This document shows, one piece after another, positions 7,381 through 16,466 of a stretch of 64,000 nucleotides of DNA (its first letter is position 1; each line of letters starts with the position of its first letter). The translations under genes and the position numbers were made by a program. The notes under the pieces were generated by a model. The model saw nothing but the letters and a program-made list of their open reading frames with translations, made no database searches and was not told the DNA's origin. The DNA comes from an uncultured Pseudomonadota bacterium (lineage in GTDB: Bacteria > Pseudomonadota > Alphaproteobacteria > RF32 > CAG-239), in NCBI GenBank assembly GCA_902494875.1, contig CABUUO010000001.1:186001-250000 (forward strand), given 5' to 3'.

Positions 7381-10300
7381 TTAGTTCAATTTATCCAACG
7401 CTCTGGCCAGAATATAATATACCTTGCCGATATCAGCGCCGGAAATGACCGACAGCAGAATGCCCGAACGTTCGTTGGTTCTGGCCTTGGTAATAAGGGA
7501 TTCAAACTCGGACAGATATTTGGTTACCAGCGTGCGAAACTCCATATTCTTTTCAAACTCGCCGCGGATGGCCAAAACCTGCTGTTTGGTCATGGTCTTG
7601 GAAAGGTAGCGTACAAAGGCCGCCGTATCGCCGTTATAGTACTTCTTCCAAATTTCTTCTTCCGCCGTCGGGTTAAAGATGCGGTTGATATCGACCGAAG
7701 CGGTTTCCAGTTTTTCTATAATATAAGAAGCGTCTTTCAGGAAGCTGTCAACACGCACGCCCTCATAGCGTCTTTCAAGTTCGGCCAGCTTGCCGTCAGC
7801 CTTCTGTGAGGTCTCGTTCAAAACCTTAAGCTGTTTGTTGACAATATCGCTGAAAGAGATTGACTTTTTAATGATGTCGTCCCCTTTGGCCGAAAATTCG
7901 TTGGTACTGTCATTTAAGACATTCATAACATCGTTGACTTTTTTCAACGTATCGTCGGTTGCAACGACCAAAACGCCGGATTGTTTCAGGAAGACTTCGC
8001 CCGAAGAACGGATTTCGTTGGAAATGCGCTCGGCATTGGCGGCAACTTCATTCAAGGTTGCGCGCAGTTTGCCGCTTGAGTTTTCAAAATGGGTGGAACT
8101 CATCTTGGTCGCCTCTTCCATCTGCATACTCAAAACTTTCAGGTTCTCGCCGAGGCCTTTGACCTTTTCATAGGCCATATTGGCACGGTTGGAAAGCTGG
8201 AGCGACGTATCGTTCAAAACGGTATTGAAACATTCCACCAGCTGCTTGGTATCTTCGGAAATCTTAATCATCTTGTCGCTCTGAGCGGAGATGAGATTGT
8301 TGATTTCAAAGACGCCGCTGCTGGCTTCAGCCGTAACCGTATTAAAGTTGGCTATGTATTTTTCATAATCTTTCATTACGTTGCCGATTTTGCTGCTGGA
8401 ACTGTTAACGTTGACCGCCAAATCGTCAACCAGCTGGCTCAAGGACATGTTAACCTGCTCGACGTTCTTTATCGAATCACGGGAAGATTTGTTGATGTCA
8501 TCATTGACTTTAAGCAGCCTGTCACCCAGTACATTAAATTCATAGGCTATTTTGGCCGAAGTTTCAAATATGGTATCGGTACTGTTTTTGAAGTTGTTGT
8601 TGATTTCATTAACGCGCTGGGCAACTTCAGTCGAAGTGTCGGAAAGATATTTATACTGCTGCGCCAAAGAAGCCTCGCCCAAACGGGTTTGCGTCGCCAC
8701 GGTATTGGCAATGTCGGTCAGAACCTCGCGCTGATGTTCGAAACTTTCGCGGATGGAATCCGTCTGGCTGACGGTCCGGTTTAAAATCTCGTCAATATTT
8801 TTGGCCTGAGCATCCAAAACATCGGTCGTATTTTTGCTTTCAGCCGCCAAATTTTGATTGGCTGCATTAATCTTATCGCAGTTATCCAAAATAGAATTGG
8901 TAAACTCATCAGAACTGACTGTAAGATCTTTAACCGTATTGTTGAAAACCTGAAAGTTTTCTCTGAAAGCCGCGGCAATCTGCGCAATTTTATCGGAAAT
9001 CTGCTGAATGAACTTGCTGACGTCATTGTTCTGCACGGCAATCGACTGATTAACCTCCGAAAGCTTGTCAATTGATTTGACGGAGTTGGCCACAACCGCC
9101 TCAACTCTTTTGTTGACATCCTCTTCCAAAAGCGTCATCCGGGCGAAAACCTTATCGGCGTTCTGCTCAATGACGGCCACCTGTTTTTTGAGATTGTTGC
9201 CCATATTGTCGGTGTTTTCGGTCAAGCGGTCGCAAATATTGAAAAATTCGTTTTCCTGCTGTTTGAACAACAGATTAATATTTTCAGCCTTTTCATCCAA
9301 AAGCTGAACCACATCTGCCACATGGTTGACCGTTGCGCCGGTAATCTTGTCCAGCGTTTCATTCTGGCGGGCAAAAGCCTCCGTAATCTGCTGAAACGCG
9401 TTATCGGAGTTGGCAGTAGCAACATTGATGTTGGCAGCCTGTTTTTCCAAAACCTCGGACACATTCTCCGCACGTTCGGAAACACTCTGGGAAACCTTAT
9501 CCAGCTCCTGATAATGGTTGTTTAAAATACCGTCCATACGAATAACCTTATTCAAGGCCTGATCCGCCGTGTTGTCAAAAATGCCGGCCTGCTCGTTGAG
9601 GCTGGCACTGACCATTTTGGTCTTGGCGACAACGTCATTGCAGGAAGAAAGCGTTTCGCCCATCTGCTGTTTAAGCTGGCTGACAGTCGTTTCGGCTTCC
9701 TGCGTCAGATAAGACGCGGCGCGGGTCAACTCATCGATCTGATATTTGAGCTCAACTTTTATTTCTTCAATCCGGTTGACAGATTCCGCAATGTTTTTCT
9801 GCTGCTGAATCAAGGAATTTTCGCCAACCTTACTCTGAGCCACAACCAAGGACGCAGCCTCTTTAAGATTGTCGGTGTGTTTATTGATAACGCCGCCGAT
9901 TTCCTCAAGTTCTTTTCTGGAAACATCTGCCTGTTCTTTCAGTCCGATGGTGCTGGCTCCGAGTTCCTGAAGCAGTAACTTCAAGTTCAGTACAATACCG
10001 TCACTGACCTTCTGCAAAGTTTCACTGCGGCTTCCGACATCTTCGGACAACGCGGCAGACTTAGCCAGATGCTGTTCAGACAATGCCGATAATTTGGCGG
10101 TATTTTCTTCGGCCGAAGAAACCACATTCTGCATATTGTCAATAATTTCGGCTGAACGTTTTTCCAGAGTAACAGAACCGGCAGTCAGACGATTTTCCAC
10201 GCCTTTAATATTGTCAAAAATCTCATCGGAAACGCCCTGAAGCTGATTAACCTGCGTGGCAACGCTCTCTTCTATCAAATTGGAACGAGCAATAATCTTG

Positions 10301-11385
10301 TCGACTTCCATAGAAATCATGGCGTTGTGATCGCTGAATTTTGAAGTCAAAACGTCGCTTTCTTCATTCAGCTTGCCCAAATACCTTTCAACGGCTTCGC
10401 TCTGGCCGCGCAAAACTTCGTCAATTTTGTTAACACCGCCGTCTATCTTGCCATAGATGTCGTCGCAAACGGATACGGCGCCGTTGGCAACTTCTTCCAG
10501 CCGCGCCGTCTGAGAATCAAGTATCTGGATGACATTGTTTACGCTCTGAGCCGCCCGGTCTCCGAAATCAAGCAATGCCTGATTGGCCTTATCCATTTTG
10601 GAATTGTTGTCATCGGCCATGCTTTGGAGCAACTGAGACGAGGTTTTGAGCTCTTGAATGTGGGGAATGATTTTGCCGAAAAGCTCGCCGCAGTTATTTT
10701 CCAGACCGGCCGCCGTGGCCGAAAAATCATTAATGTAACCCTTAAACATCTGAGTGGAATTCTGCGCACGTTCGGTCACATATTCAAAATTTTCAACCAG
10801 GGTTTTGACGCCGTCGGACAACTCGACAATCGTCTTGGTAGAATAATTGTCCAGCGTGTTGACAAGTTTGGAGAAATCGTTAACGCGGGCGCTCAGTTCC
10901 TTTTTTATCTTTTCGGTCTGCTCGGTTGCATGTTTGGTAACCTCATGGAGTTCAACCACCTGGGAACGGATGGCGTCAGCCATGGCTTTGGCGGTGTTGG
11001 CGCCGCCGTCTTCGGGATAAACGAGCTGATTCATATATGCGCGAAGGAATCTGGCTTCGTTCTTAAAACTGTTGCCGCGGTCAATATAAGCCATAACAAC
11101 CCAGATAATCGCCAAAGGCAGCGTTATGCCGGCCAGAAACGCACCGAACTCGTCGGGCATCATCAGGAAAAGGTTGGACCAGCCAAAAAACTGAGTAATG
11201 TAAATCAGTACGATGATAAACCAGATTACGCTGATGGAAATCATCAGCCTGGTCAGATTATTGTTTAACCAGCTTCCGTTTTCGGTTTCTTCGTTATAAT
11301 TAATGCTGCTGGCTTCAGACATAAACCCCGGCAAAGACGAATCACTTTTGGCCGAGTTGTTATTGTCAACTTGTTGATTTGACAT
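7381..11385 (-). CDS. Giant membrane-anchored coiled-coil protein (1334 aa)
   Basis: A short polar N-terminus (residues 1-45) is followed by two transmembrane segments (about 48-68 and 81-101). About 1100 residues of heptad-like helical sequence without proline follow, and then a compact C-terminal region (about 1225-1334) that no longer looks coiled-coil. Degenerate internal repeats are visible, for example VGENSLIQQQKNI near 520 and LGEASLAQQYKYL near 900. The helical part resembles methyl-accepting or apolipoprotein-like stalks, but I see no HAMP or signalling-tip motif. The layout recalls polar organisers such as TipN, which is an analogy only. The protein is predicted to sit in the inner membrane with its rod in the cytoplasm or periplasm. 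Confidence 0.85.
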   Translation of the reverse strand: MSNQQVDNNNSAKSDSSLPGFMSEASSINYNEETENGSWLNNNLTRLMISISVIWFIIVLIYITQFFGWSNLFLMMPDEFGAFLAGITLPLAIIWVVMAYIDRGNSFKNEARFLRAYMNQLVYPEDGGANTAKAMADAIRSQVVELHEVTKHATEQTEKIKKELSARVNDFSKLVNTLDNYSTKTIVELSDGVKTLVENFEYVTERAQNSTQMFKGYINDFSATAAGLENNCGELFGKIIPHIQELKTSSQLLQSMADDNNSKMDKANQALLDFGDRAAQSVNNVIQILDSQTARLEEVANGAVSVCDDIYGKIDGGVNKIDEVLRGQSEAVERYLGKLNEESDVLTSKFSDHNAMISMEVDKIIARSNLIEESVATQVNQLQGVSDEIFDNIKGVENRLTAGSVTLEKRSAEIIDNMQNVVSSAEENTAKLSALSEQHLAKSAALSEDVGSRSETLQKVSDGIVLNLKLLLQELGASTIGLKEQADVSRKELEEIGGVINKHTDNLKEAASLVVAQSKVGENSLIQQQKNIAESVNRIEEIKVELKYQIDELTRAASYLTQEAETTVSQLKQQMGETLSSCNDVVAKTKMVSASLNEQAGIFDNTADQALNKVIRMDGILNNHYQELDKVSQSVSERAENVSEVLEKQAANINVATANSDNAFQQITEAFARQNETLDKITGATVNHVADVVQLLDEKAENINLLFKQQENEFFNICDRLTENTDNMGNNLKKQVAVIEQNADKVFARMTLLEEDVNKRVEAVVANSVKSIDKLSEVNQSIAVQNNDVSKFIQQISDKIAQIAAAFRENFQVFNNTVKDLTVSSDEFTNSILDNCDKINAANQNLAAESKNTTDVLDAQAKNIDEILNRTVSQTDSIRESFEHQREVLTDIANTVATQTRLGEASLAQQYKYLSDTSTEVAQRVNEINNNFKNSTDTIFETSAKIAYEFNVLGDRLLKVNDDINKSSRDSIKNVEQVNMSLSQLVDDLAVNVNSSSSKIGNVMKDYEKYIANFNTVTAEASSGVFEINNLISAQSDKMIKISEDTKQLVECFNTVLNDTSLQLSNRANMAYEKVKGLGENLKVLSMQMEEATKMSSTHFENSSGKLRATLNEVAANAERISNEIRSSGEVFLKQSGVLVVATDDTLKKVNDVMNVLNDSTNEFSAKGDDIIKKSISFSDIVNKQLKVLNETSQKADGKLAELERRYEGVRVDSFLKDASYIIEKLETASVDINRIFNPTAEEEIWKKYYNGDTAAFVRYLSKTMTKQQVLAIRGEFEKNMEFRTLVTKYLSEFESLITKARTNERSGILLSVISGADIGKVYYILARALDKLN

Positions 11386-11539
11386 AAATATATTTCCCCA
11401 AATATTTATATTTCCCTGTTTTTTGCTTCAAGCAGCCAATTCTTGCCGCTTGAAACTGCATAGATCTTATAATAAAAATCGGGATTTTTAAACCTTAAAC
11501 TACAAGTTTAGAAGTTATCCACAGGAGCCTGAAAGAAAA

Positions 11540-13213
11540 TCAGAACAGGCCGGAAACAACACCGTTTTCATCAACGTCGATTTTTTCGGCGGCAGGTACG
11601 GGCGGCAGTCCCGGCATATCCAAAATGCTGCCGGCAAAAACCACCACAAAGCCGGCTCCGGCGGAAACGGAAACGTCTCTCACCGGCAGAACGTAACCTT
11701 GCGGAGCGTTGAGCAGATTTTTATCATGCGAGACGGAATTTTGGGTTTTGGCGATGCAAACCGGAAAGCGCCCAAAACCGTTTTTGGCATATTCACGCAG
11801 CTTTGCCGCCGCGATTTCCGAAAATTCGACATCTGCCGCCCGGTATATTTCTCTGGCAACGGTACGGATTTTTTCTTCCAGCGGCAGTTCGTCTTCATAC
11901 AAAAACTTAAATTTTGCCGGCCGGTCGCAGGCTTTGAGCGTCTCTTCAGCCAAAGAGAGCACGCCCCGACCGCCTTTGGCCCAGCCTTCGGAAACAAGCG
12001 CCTTGACGCCGCAAAGCGCCGCTTTTTCTTCTATCAGCGCAATTTCGGCATCCGTATCCGAAGCAAAGCGGTTAACAGCCACCACCACTGGAACGCCGTA
12101 TTTTTGCATATTTTCAATATGAAGCTTTAAATTATCAAAGCCCTTATCAAGCGCGGCAAGATTTTCCTGTCCGAGGCACTCTTTCTCCATACCGCCGTGC
12201 ATTTTGAGCGCCCGCACCGTAGCAACGACGACGATGACCGACGGCTTGATGCCGCCGAAACGGCATTTGATGTCCAAAAACTTTTCGGCACCCAAATCAG
12301 CCCCGAAACCGGCTTCGGTTACAACATAATCAGACAGTTTCAGCGCTGTGCGGGTAGCCATAAGGCTGTTGCAGCCGTGCGCTATATTGGCAAAAGGTCC
12401 TCCGTGCACCAGAGCCGGCGTATGTTCCAGCGTTTGAACCAGATTGGGTTTCAGCGCATCTTTGAGCAGCGCGGCCATAGCACCGACAACGTTAAGTTCC
12501 CGGGCCCGGACATCGCGTCCAGTCCGGTCTTTGCCGATGATAATCCGTCCCAGACGTTCTTTCAGATCTGCCATATCGCGTGCCAGACACAAAACCGCCA
12601 TAATCTCGCTGGCAACGCTGATACAGAAATGATCCCGGCGTTCAATGCCGTTGATTTTACCGCCCTGCCCGACGGTTATGTCGCGCAGAACCCGGTCGTT
12701 GAGATCCAGGCTGCGTTTCCAGGTTATCTGAGCAGGATCCAGATTAAGAGAGTTGCCCTGATATATATGGTTATCAATGATTGAGGCCAGCAGATTGGCC
12801 GCAGCGGTAACGGCGTGAATGTCTCCGGTAAAGTGCAGATTGATATCTTCCATCGGCGCAATTTGCGAATATCCGCCGCCAGTGGCGCCGCCTTTGGCGC
12901 CGAAACAAGGACCCAATGACGGTTCGCGCAGCGCAATGGCCGTCTTTTTCCCCAAACGGCGCAATGCGTCTCCCAGGCCAATCGAAACGGTTGATTTTCC
13001 CTCTCCGGCCGGGGTCGGCGTAACGGCTGTCACCAAAATCAGCTTACCGTCGGGCAAAGAAGAATTTTGCAGTTTTTTTAATGCGGCATAAGATATCTTG
13101 GCTTTGAGGCTTCCGTAGGGTTCAATGTCTTCCGCCGCAAGTCCCGCCTGCACCGCAATCTCTGCAATCGGCTTCAAAACGGCCTGCTGGGAAATCATGA
13201 TATCGCTCCGCAT
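11540..13213 (-). CDS. fhs: Formate-tetrahydrofolate ligase
   Basis: The 557-residue enzyme makes 10-formyl-tetrahydrofolate from formate, ATP and THF. It has the P-loop TPTPAGEGKST (residues 65-75), REPSLGPCFGAKGGATGGG, the LHFTGDIHA block and VHGGPFANIAHGCNS, all typical of Fhs. The ATG overlaps the stop of a short upstream gene (TAATG), and the N-terminus SDIxIxxxAxLKPIAEIA fits the family. An internal ATG at 13198 also has a good GGAG. The enzyme supplies C1 units from formate, consistent with anaerobic growth. Confidence 0.97.
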   Translation of the reverse strand: MRSDIMISQQAVLKPIAEIAVQAGLAAEDIEPYGSLKAKISYAALKKLQNSSLPDGKLILVTAVTPTPAGEGKSTVSIGLGDALRRLGKKTAIALREPSLGPCFGAKGGATGGGYSQIAPMEDINLHFTGDIHAVTAAANLLASIIDNHIYQGNSLNLDPAQITWKRSLDLNDRVLRDITVGQGGKINGIERRDHFCISVASEIMAVLCLARDMADLKERLGRIIIGKDRTGRDVRARELNVVGAMAALLKDALKPNLVQTLEHTPALVHGGPFANIAHGCNSLMATRTALKLSDYVVTEAGFGADLGAEKFLDIKCRFGGIKPSVIVVVATVRALKMHGGMEKECLGQENLAALDKGFDNLKLHIENMQKYGVPVVVAVNRFASDTDAEIALIEEKAALCGVKALVSEGWAKGGRGVLSLAEETLKACDRPAKFKFLYEDELPLEEKIRTVAREIYRAADVEFSEIAAAKLREYAKNGFGRFPVCIAKTQNSVSHDKNLLNAPQGYVLPVRDVSVSAGAGFVVVFAGSILDMPGLPPVPAAEKIDVDENGVVSGLF

Positions 13214-13392
13214 TATTCATCTTCCATTTTTTTCAAAACGTAACTGAGTTTTTTCAAAGCCTGAATCTGCATTTGCTGTTCGGACAGGCCGACCGGGACA
13301 ACGACACAGACCTCGGTTCGGGTTTCCGGCTCGATTGCCGTTACCTTTACGTATTGTCCCTGTCTGGCATATTCAAACAAAACTTCAGCCAC
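13213..13392 (-). CDS. Short conserved protein upstream of fhs (GTG start)
   Basis: A 59-residue frame starts with GTG at 13392-13390, 2 nt after the parC stop. It ends in TAA, whose last base is the first base of the fhs ATG. The protein begins VAEVLFEYARQGQYVKVTAI and ends in LKKLSYVLKKMEDE. This pattern (FE-x-x-x-x-G-x-x-V-K-V-x-A-x-x-P-x-T-x-T-E, then LA-x-x-KL-x-YVL) resembles the small alphaproteobacterial family that I recall as DUF6898, often found near fhs. The name is from memory. The role is unknown. Confidence 0.7.
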   Translation of the reverse strand: MAEVLFEYARQGQYVKVTAIEPETRTEVCVVVPVGLSEQQMQIQALKKLSYVLKKMEDE

Positions 13393-13394
13393 GT

Positions 13395-15617
13395 TTATTC
13401 TTTCAAGAACTTACCTGACTTCGGAAAACCGAACGGCGCCAGCTTGCCGACCTGTGCGCGGTGGCCAAGCCAGGACAACAGATCGGTCTCGGTTTTGGTG
13501 CCGCCGGCACGATTATAGGTAAAACCGTCAGCCTCATTAAATATCTGGATATCGCACAGACCGCCGTCCTTGTATTTTTGCAGCGTTACGCCGCGTCCGC
13601 GAGCCATGGTCGGTACTTCTTCAACCTTAAAAACCAGAAGCTTGCGATTGTCTCCGATAACGGCAACCATATCGCCGGTAATTTTTTTGCAGAAAGCAGC
13701 GTGCTCACCGTTTTCAACGTTCATAATCTTGCGGCCGTTGCGGGTCTGAGCCATAATATGATTTTCATCGACCAGAAAACCGCGACCGGAATTGGATGCA
13801 ATGAGATACTGCGCTTTGGGCTCAAAGACAAACATATCGCAAATGTTGTCATTGATGCCGAGGTCAACCATCAGACGCAGAGGCTGTCCGAAACCGCGTC
13901 CGCTCGGAATCTCATTGGCGGAAATGGTGAAAAACTTGCCTGAGGTGTCAAACAAAATGATTTTATCCGTTGTCTGAGCGTGAATGGCAAACAGCAGCGC
14001 GTCGTCGTCTTTAAACTTGAACTCGTCATTCAGATCGGCATACCCCTTGAGCGAGCGTATCCAGCCTTTTTGTGACAGGATAACCGTAATCGGTTCCTTC
14101 TCAATGAACGCTTCTACAGGAACGTCCACAATTTCTTCAACCTCGGCGAACTCGGTACGGCGGCGGCCTAAGGCCGTTTTTTTGCCGAATTTTTCCCGGG
14201 TGGCCTTAATTTCTCCGGCCAAAGCTTCCCAGCGTTTCCCTTCATCGGCCATTAAGGCTTCAAGCTCTCCCTTCTCTGCCGAAAGGTCATCGTATTCTTT
14301 GCGGATTTCCATTTCTTCCAGTTTGCGCAGAGAACGGAGTTTCATATTCAAAATGGCCTCGGCCTGATTTTCGCTCAGCTCAAACTTATTCATCAACGCG
14401 GCCTTGGCGTCGTCTTCTTCACGGATAATGCGGATGACCTCGTCCAAGTTAAGATAAGCAATCAGATAGCCGCTCAAAAGCTCCATCCGGGCGTTGATTT
14501 TATCCAAACGGAAGCTGACGCGGCGTTTCAAAACGTTATGACGATGATCCAGAAATTCACGCAAGACTTCCTTGATGTTCATAACTCTGGGAACCGTATC
14601 CGAATCAAGAACATTCATATTCATGGCAAAACGGACCTCCAAATCCGTCTGCTTAAAAAGATGCTCCATCAGCAACGCCGCATCAACCGTGCGGTTTTTG
14701 GGCTCCAGCACAATACGCACGTCTTGCGCGGATTCATCGCGAATGTCGCTCAACAGCGGCAATTTCTTGTCCATCAGCAAAGCCGCAATTTTTTCAATCA
14801 GCTTGGATTTGACAACCTGATACGGTATCTCGGTAATGACAATCTGATACTGCCCGTGACCAAGGTCTTCCTTTTCCCACTTGGCGCGAATGCGGAACGA
14901 ACCTTTGCCCTGCGTATAGGCGTCTAAAATGGTTGAAAACTTGTCAATGATAATACCGCCGGTCGGAAAATCAGGCCCTTTGATGCGTTTGACCAAAGGT
15001 TCCAGACCGCAGTCGGGATTTTCTATCAGATAGAGCAAAGCATCGCAAACCTCGCTCAGATTGTGCGGCGGAATGTTGGTCGCCATACCCACGGCAATGC
15101 CCATTGAACCGTTGCAAAGCAGGTTTGGCACCATGGACGGCATGACCACAGGTTCGCTTTCTTCCCCGTCATAGGTATCGCGAAAGTCAACGGCGTTTTC
15201 GTTCAGCCCTTCCATCATGGCAATGGCAAATTCAGTCAGGCGCGCTTCGGTATAACGCATGGCGGCGGCACCGTCTCCGTCGATGTTGCCGAAGTTGCCC
15301 TGTCCGTCAACCAAAGGATAACGCACCGAAAAATCCTGCGCCAGACGCACCATGGCTCCATATACGGCCGTATCGCCGTGAGGATGATATTTACCGATGA
15401 CATCACCGACCACGCGGGCACATTTCTTAAAGCCGGACTTAGGGTCAAGATGCAGCTGACGCATGGCATAAAGCAAACGGCGGTGCACCGGCTTCAAGCC
15501 GTCGCGCACGTCCGGAAGCGCACGGTCGACAATGGTCGACATTGCATAAGACAAATAGCGGCTGCTTAATTCTTCCGCAAGGTGGACATCTTTTATTTTT
15601 TCTACTGCGTCTGCCAT
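13395..15617 (-). CDS. parC: DNA topoisomerase IV subunit A
   Basis: The 740-residue type IIA topoisomerase subunit cuts and rejoins DNA for chromosome decatenation. The catalytic Tyr122 lies in RYTEARLTEF, and the GKYHPHGD helix is at residues 75-82. The C-terminal domain lacks a GyrA box and ends with a ParC-like GxGVTLQKYKDGGL and LGHRAQVGKLAPFGFP block, so ParC is preferred over GyrA. Quinolone-region positions 83 and 87 (GyrA numbering) are Thr and Gly. It lies between recO and the fhs pair, with 9 nt to recO. Confidence 0.94.
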   Translation of the reverse strand: MADAVEKIKDVHLAEELSSRYLSYAMSTIVDRALPDVRDGLKPVHRRLLYAMRQLHLDPKSGFKKCARVVGDVIGKYHPHGDTAVYGAMVRLAQDFSVRYPLVDGQGNFGNIDGDGAAAMRYTEARLTEFAIAMMEGLNENAVDFRDTYDGEESEPVVMPSMVPNLLCNGSMGIAVGMATNIPPHNLSEVCDALLYLIENPDCGLEPLVKRIKGPDFPTGGIIIDKFSTILDAYTQGKGSFRIRAKWEKEDLGHGQYQIVITEIPYQVVKSKLIEKIAALLMDKKLPLLSDIRDESAQDVRIVLEPKNRTVDAALLMEHLFKQTDLEVRFAMNMNVLDSDTVPRVMNIKEVLREFLDHRHNVLKRRVSFRLDKINARMELLSGYLIAYLNLDEVIRIIREEDDAKAALMNKFELSENQAEAILNMKLRSLRKLEEMEIRKEYDDLSAEKGELEALMADEGKRWEALAGEIKATREKFGKKTALGRRRTEFAEVEEIVDVPVEAFIEKEPITVILSQKGWIRSLKGYADLNDEFKFKDDDALLFAIHAQTTDKIILFDTSGKFFTISANEIPSGRGFGQPLRLMVDLGINDNICDMFVFEPKAQYLIASNSGRGFLVDENHIMAQTRNGRKIMNVENGEHAAFCKKITGDMVAVIGDNRKLLVFKVEEVPTMARGRGVTLQKYKDGGLCDIQIFNEADGFTYNRAGGTKTETDLLSWLGHRAQVGKLAPFGFPKSGKFLKE

Positions 15618-15626
15618 AATTTCACC

Positions 15627-16343
15627 CTAAAAACCCAAATTATGCAGCAAATTAGCACGGTTCAGCGGGAATTTCAAGCCGTGAGTTTGAAAAAAGTTTT
15701 TGTTCAGGAAAAACTCGGTCATTTTCAGCAAATCCTTCAGTTCCTGCCGTGTCGGCACATAATTTTGCTCCAGAACAAACTGTGGAAAACTGAACAGCCT
15801 GTTTTTATAAGGTTCGCCGGCTTCCGCACAGACGGCACGTCCGGTTTTGGGCGACACATATTTCAGATTTTCGGTGGTTCCGGTAGCCGAACATTCGCTC
15901 AGGTCCAGCGAAATACCGAGAAAGTCAAGAAGATAAAATTCAAAATAAGCATAATGTGTTATCCAATTATCTTCAAGTATCAAATTAAAAAAACTGTCAA
16001 CATAGTAGAAAAGACGTTCCAGAGCCATTTGTTCGGGCATACAGACATTGCAGAGCTCGCAGAAAGAGGCTAAAGCTTCCAAACGGGCGGCATCGCCGAG
16101 AAAATTGACGGCGGTCGGCGCCAGCAGTTCCGTTTTCAGGCTCAGCATATTTTCATCTACCCGGGCATAAGCCTCAACCGCCACCAGATTACCCAGTTGA
16201 AAAACGCCGAGGCTTCTTTTGGTAAAGGCATTCTTGACAAAGCCTACGATTTTGCCGTGATGACGGGTCAAAACGGTCAAAATGGCCGAATTTTCTCCGT
16301 GTTTGCGCAGTCTGACAATGTAACCTTCATCATTAAACTTCAT
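15627..16343 (-). CDS. recO: DNA repair protein RecO
   Basis: The 238-residue protein has an N-terminal OB fold (YIVRLRKHGENSAILTVLTRHHGKIVGFVKNA) and a helical domain with CELCNVCMPE, which may bind metal. RecO loads RecA onto SSB-coated DNA in the RecFOR pathway. The C-terminal region (KYVSPKTGRAVC) fits alphaproteobacterial RecO. It starts the recO-parC-(short gene)-fhs unit and is separated from kdsA by a terminator. Confidence 0.93.
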   Translation of the reverse strand: MKFNDEGYIVRLRKHGENSAILTVLTRHHGKIVGFVKNAFTKRSLGVFQLGNLVAVEAYARVDENMLSLKTELLAPTAVNFLGDAARLEALASFCELCNVCMPEQMALERLFYYVDSFFNLILEDNWITHYAYFEFYLLDFLGISLDLSECSATGTTENLKYVSPKTGRAVCAEAGEPYKNRLFSFPQFVLEQNYVPTRQELKDLLKMTEFFLNKNFFQTHGLKFPLNRANLLHNLGF

Positions 16344-16412
16344 TTTTCTTTCCTAAAAACAGCTTTATTCTACGTTTTGGCGGTGAAGAGTCAACGGGAA
16401 AAGAATTAAGTT

Positions 16413-16443
16413 GAAAAAAGAGCCGGGATTTCAACCCGGCTCT
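16413..16443 (-). terminator. Intrinsic terminator after kdsA
   Basis: GAGCCGGG at 16420-16427 pairs with CCCGGCTC at 16435-16442. Read on the minus strand the hairpin is followed by TTTTTT. Confidence 0.9.
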
Positions 16444-16466
16444 GATTTTAATAAAAAAGTTCCCAA

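Noticed and set aside
8000..10900. Large plus-strand open frames opposite the coiled-coil gene and other genes
   Set aside because: They mirror the strong codon bias of the minus-strand genes, lack ribosome binding sites and show no protein family features.
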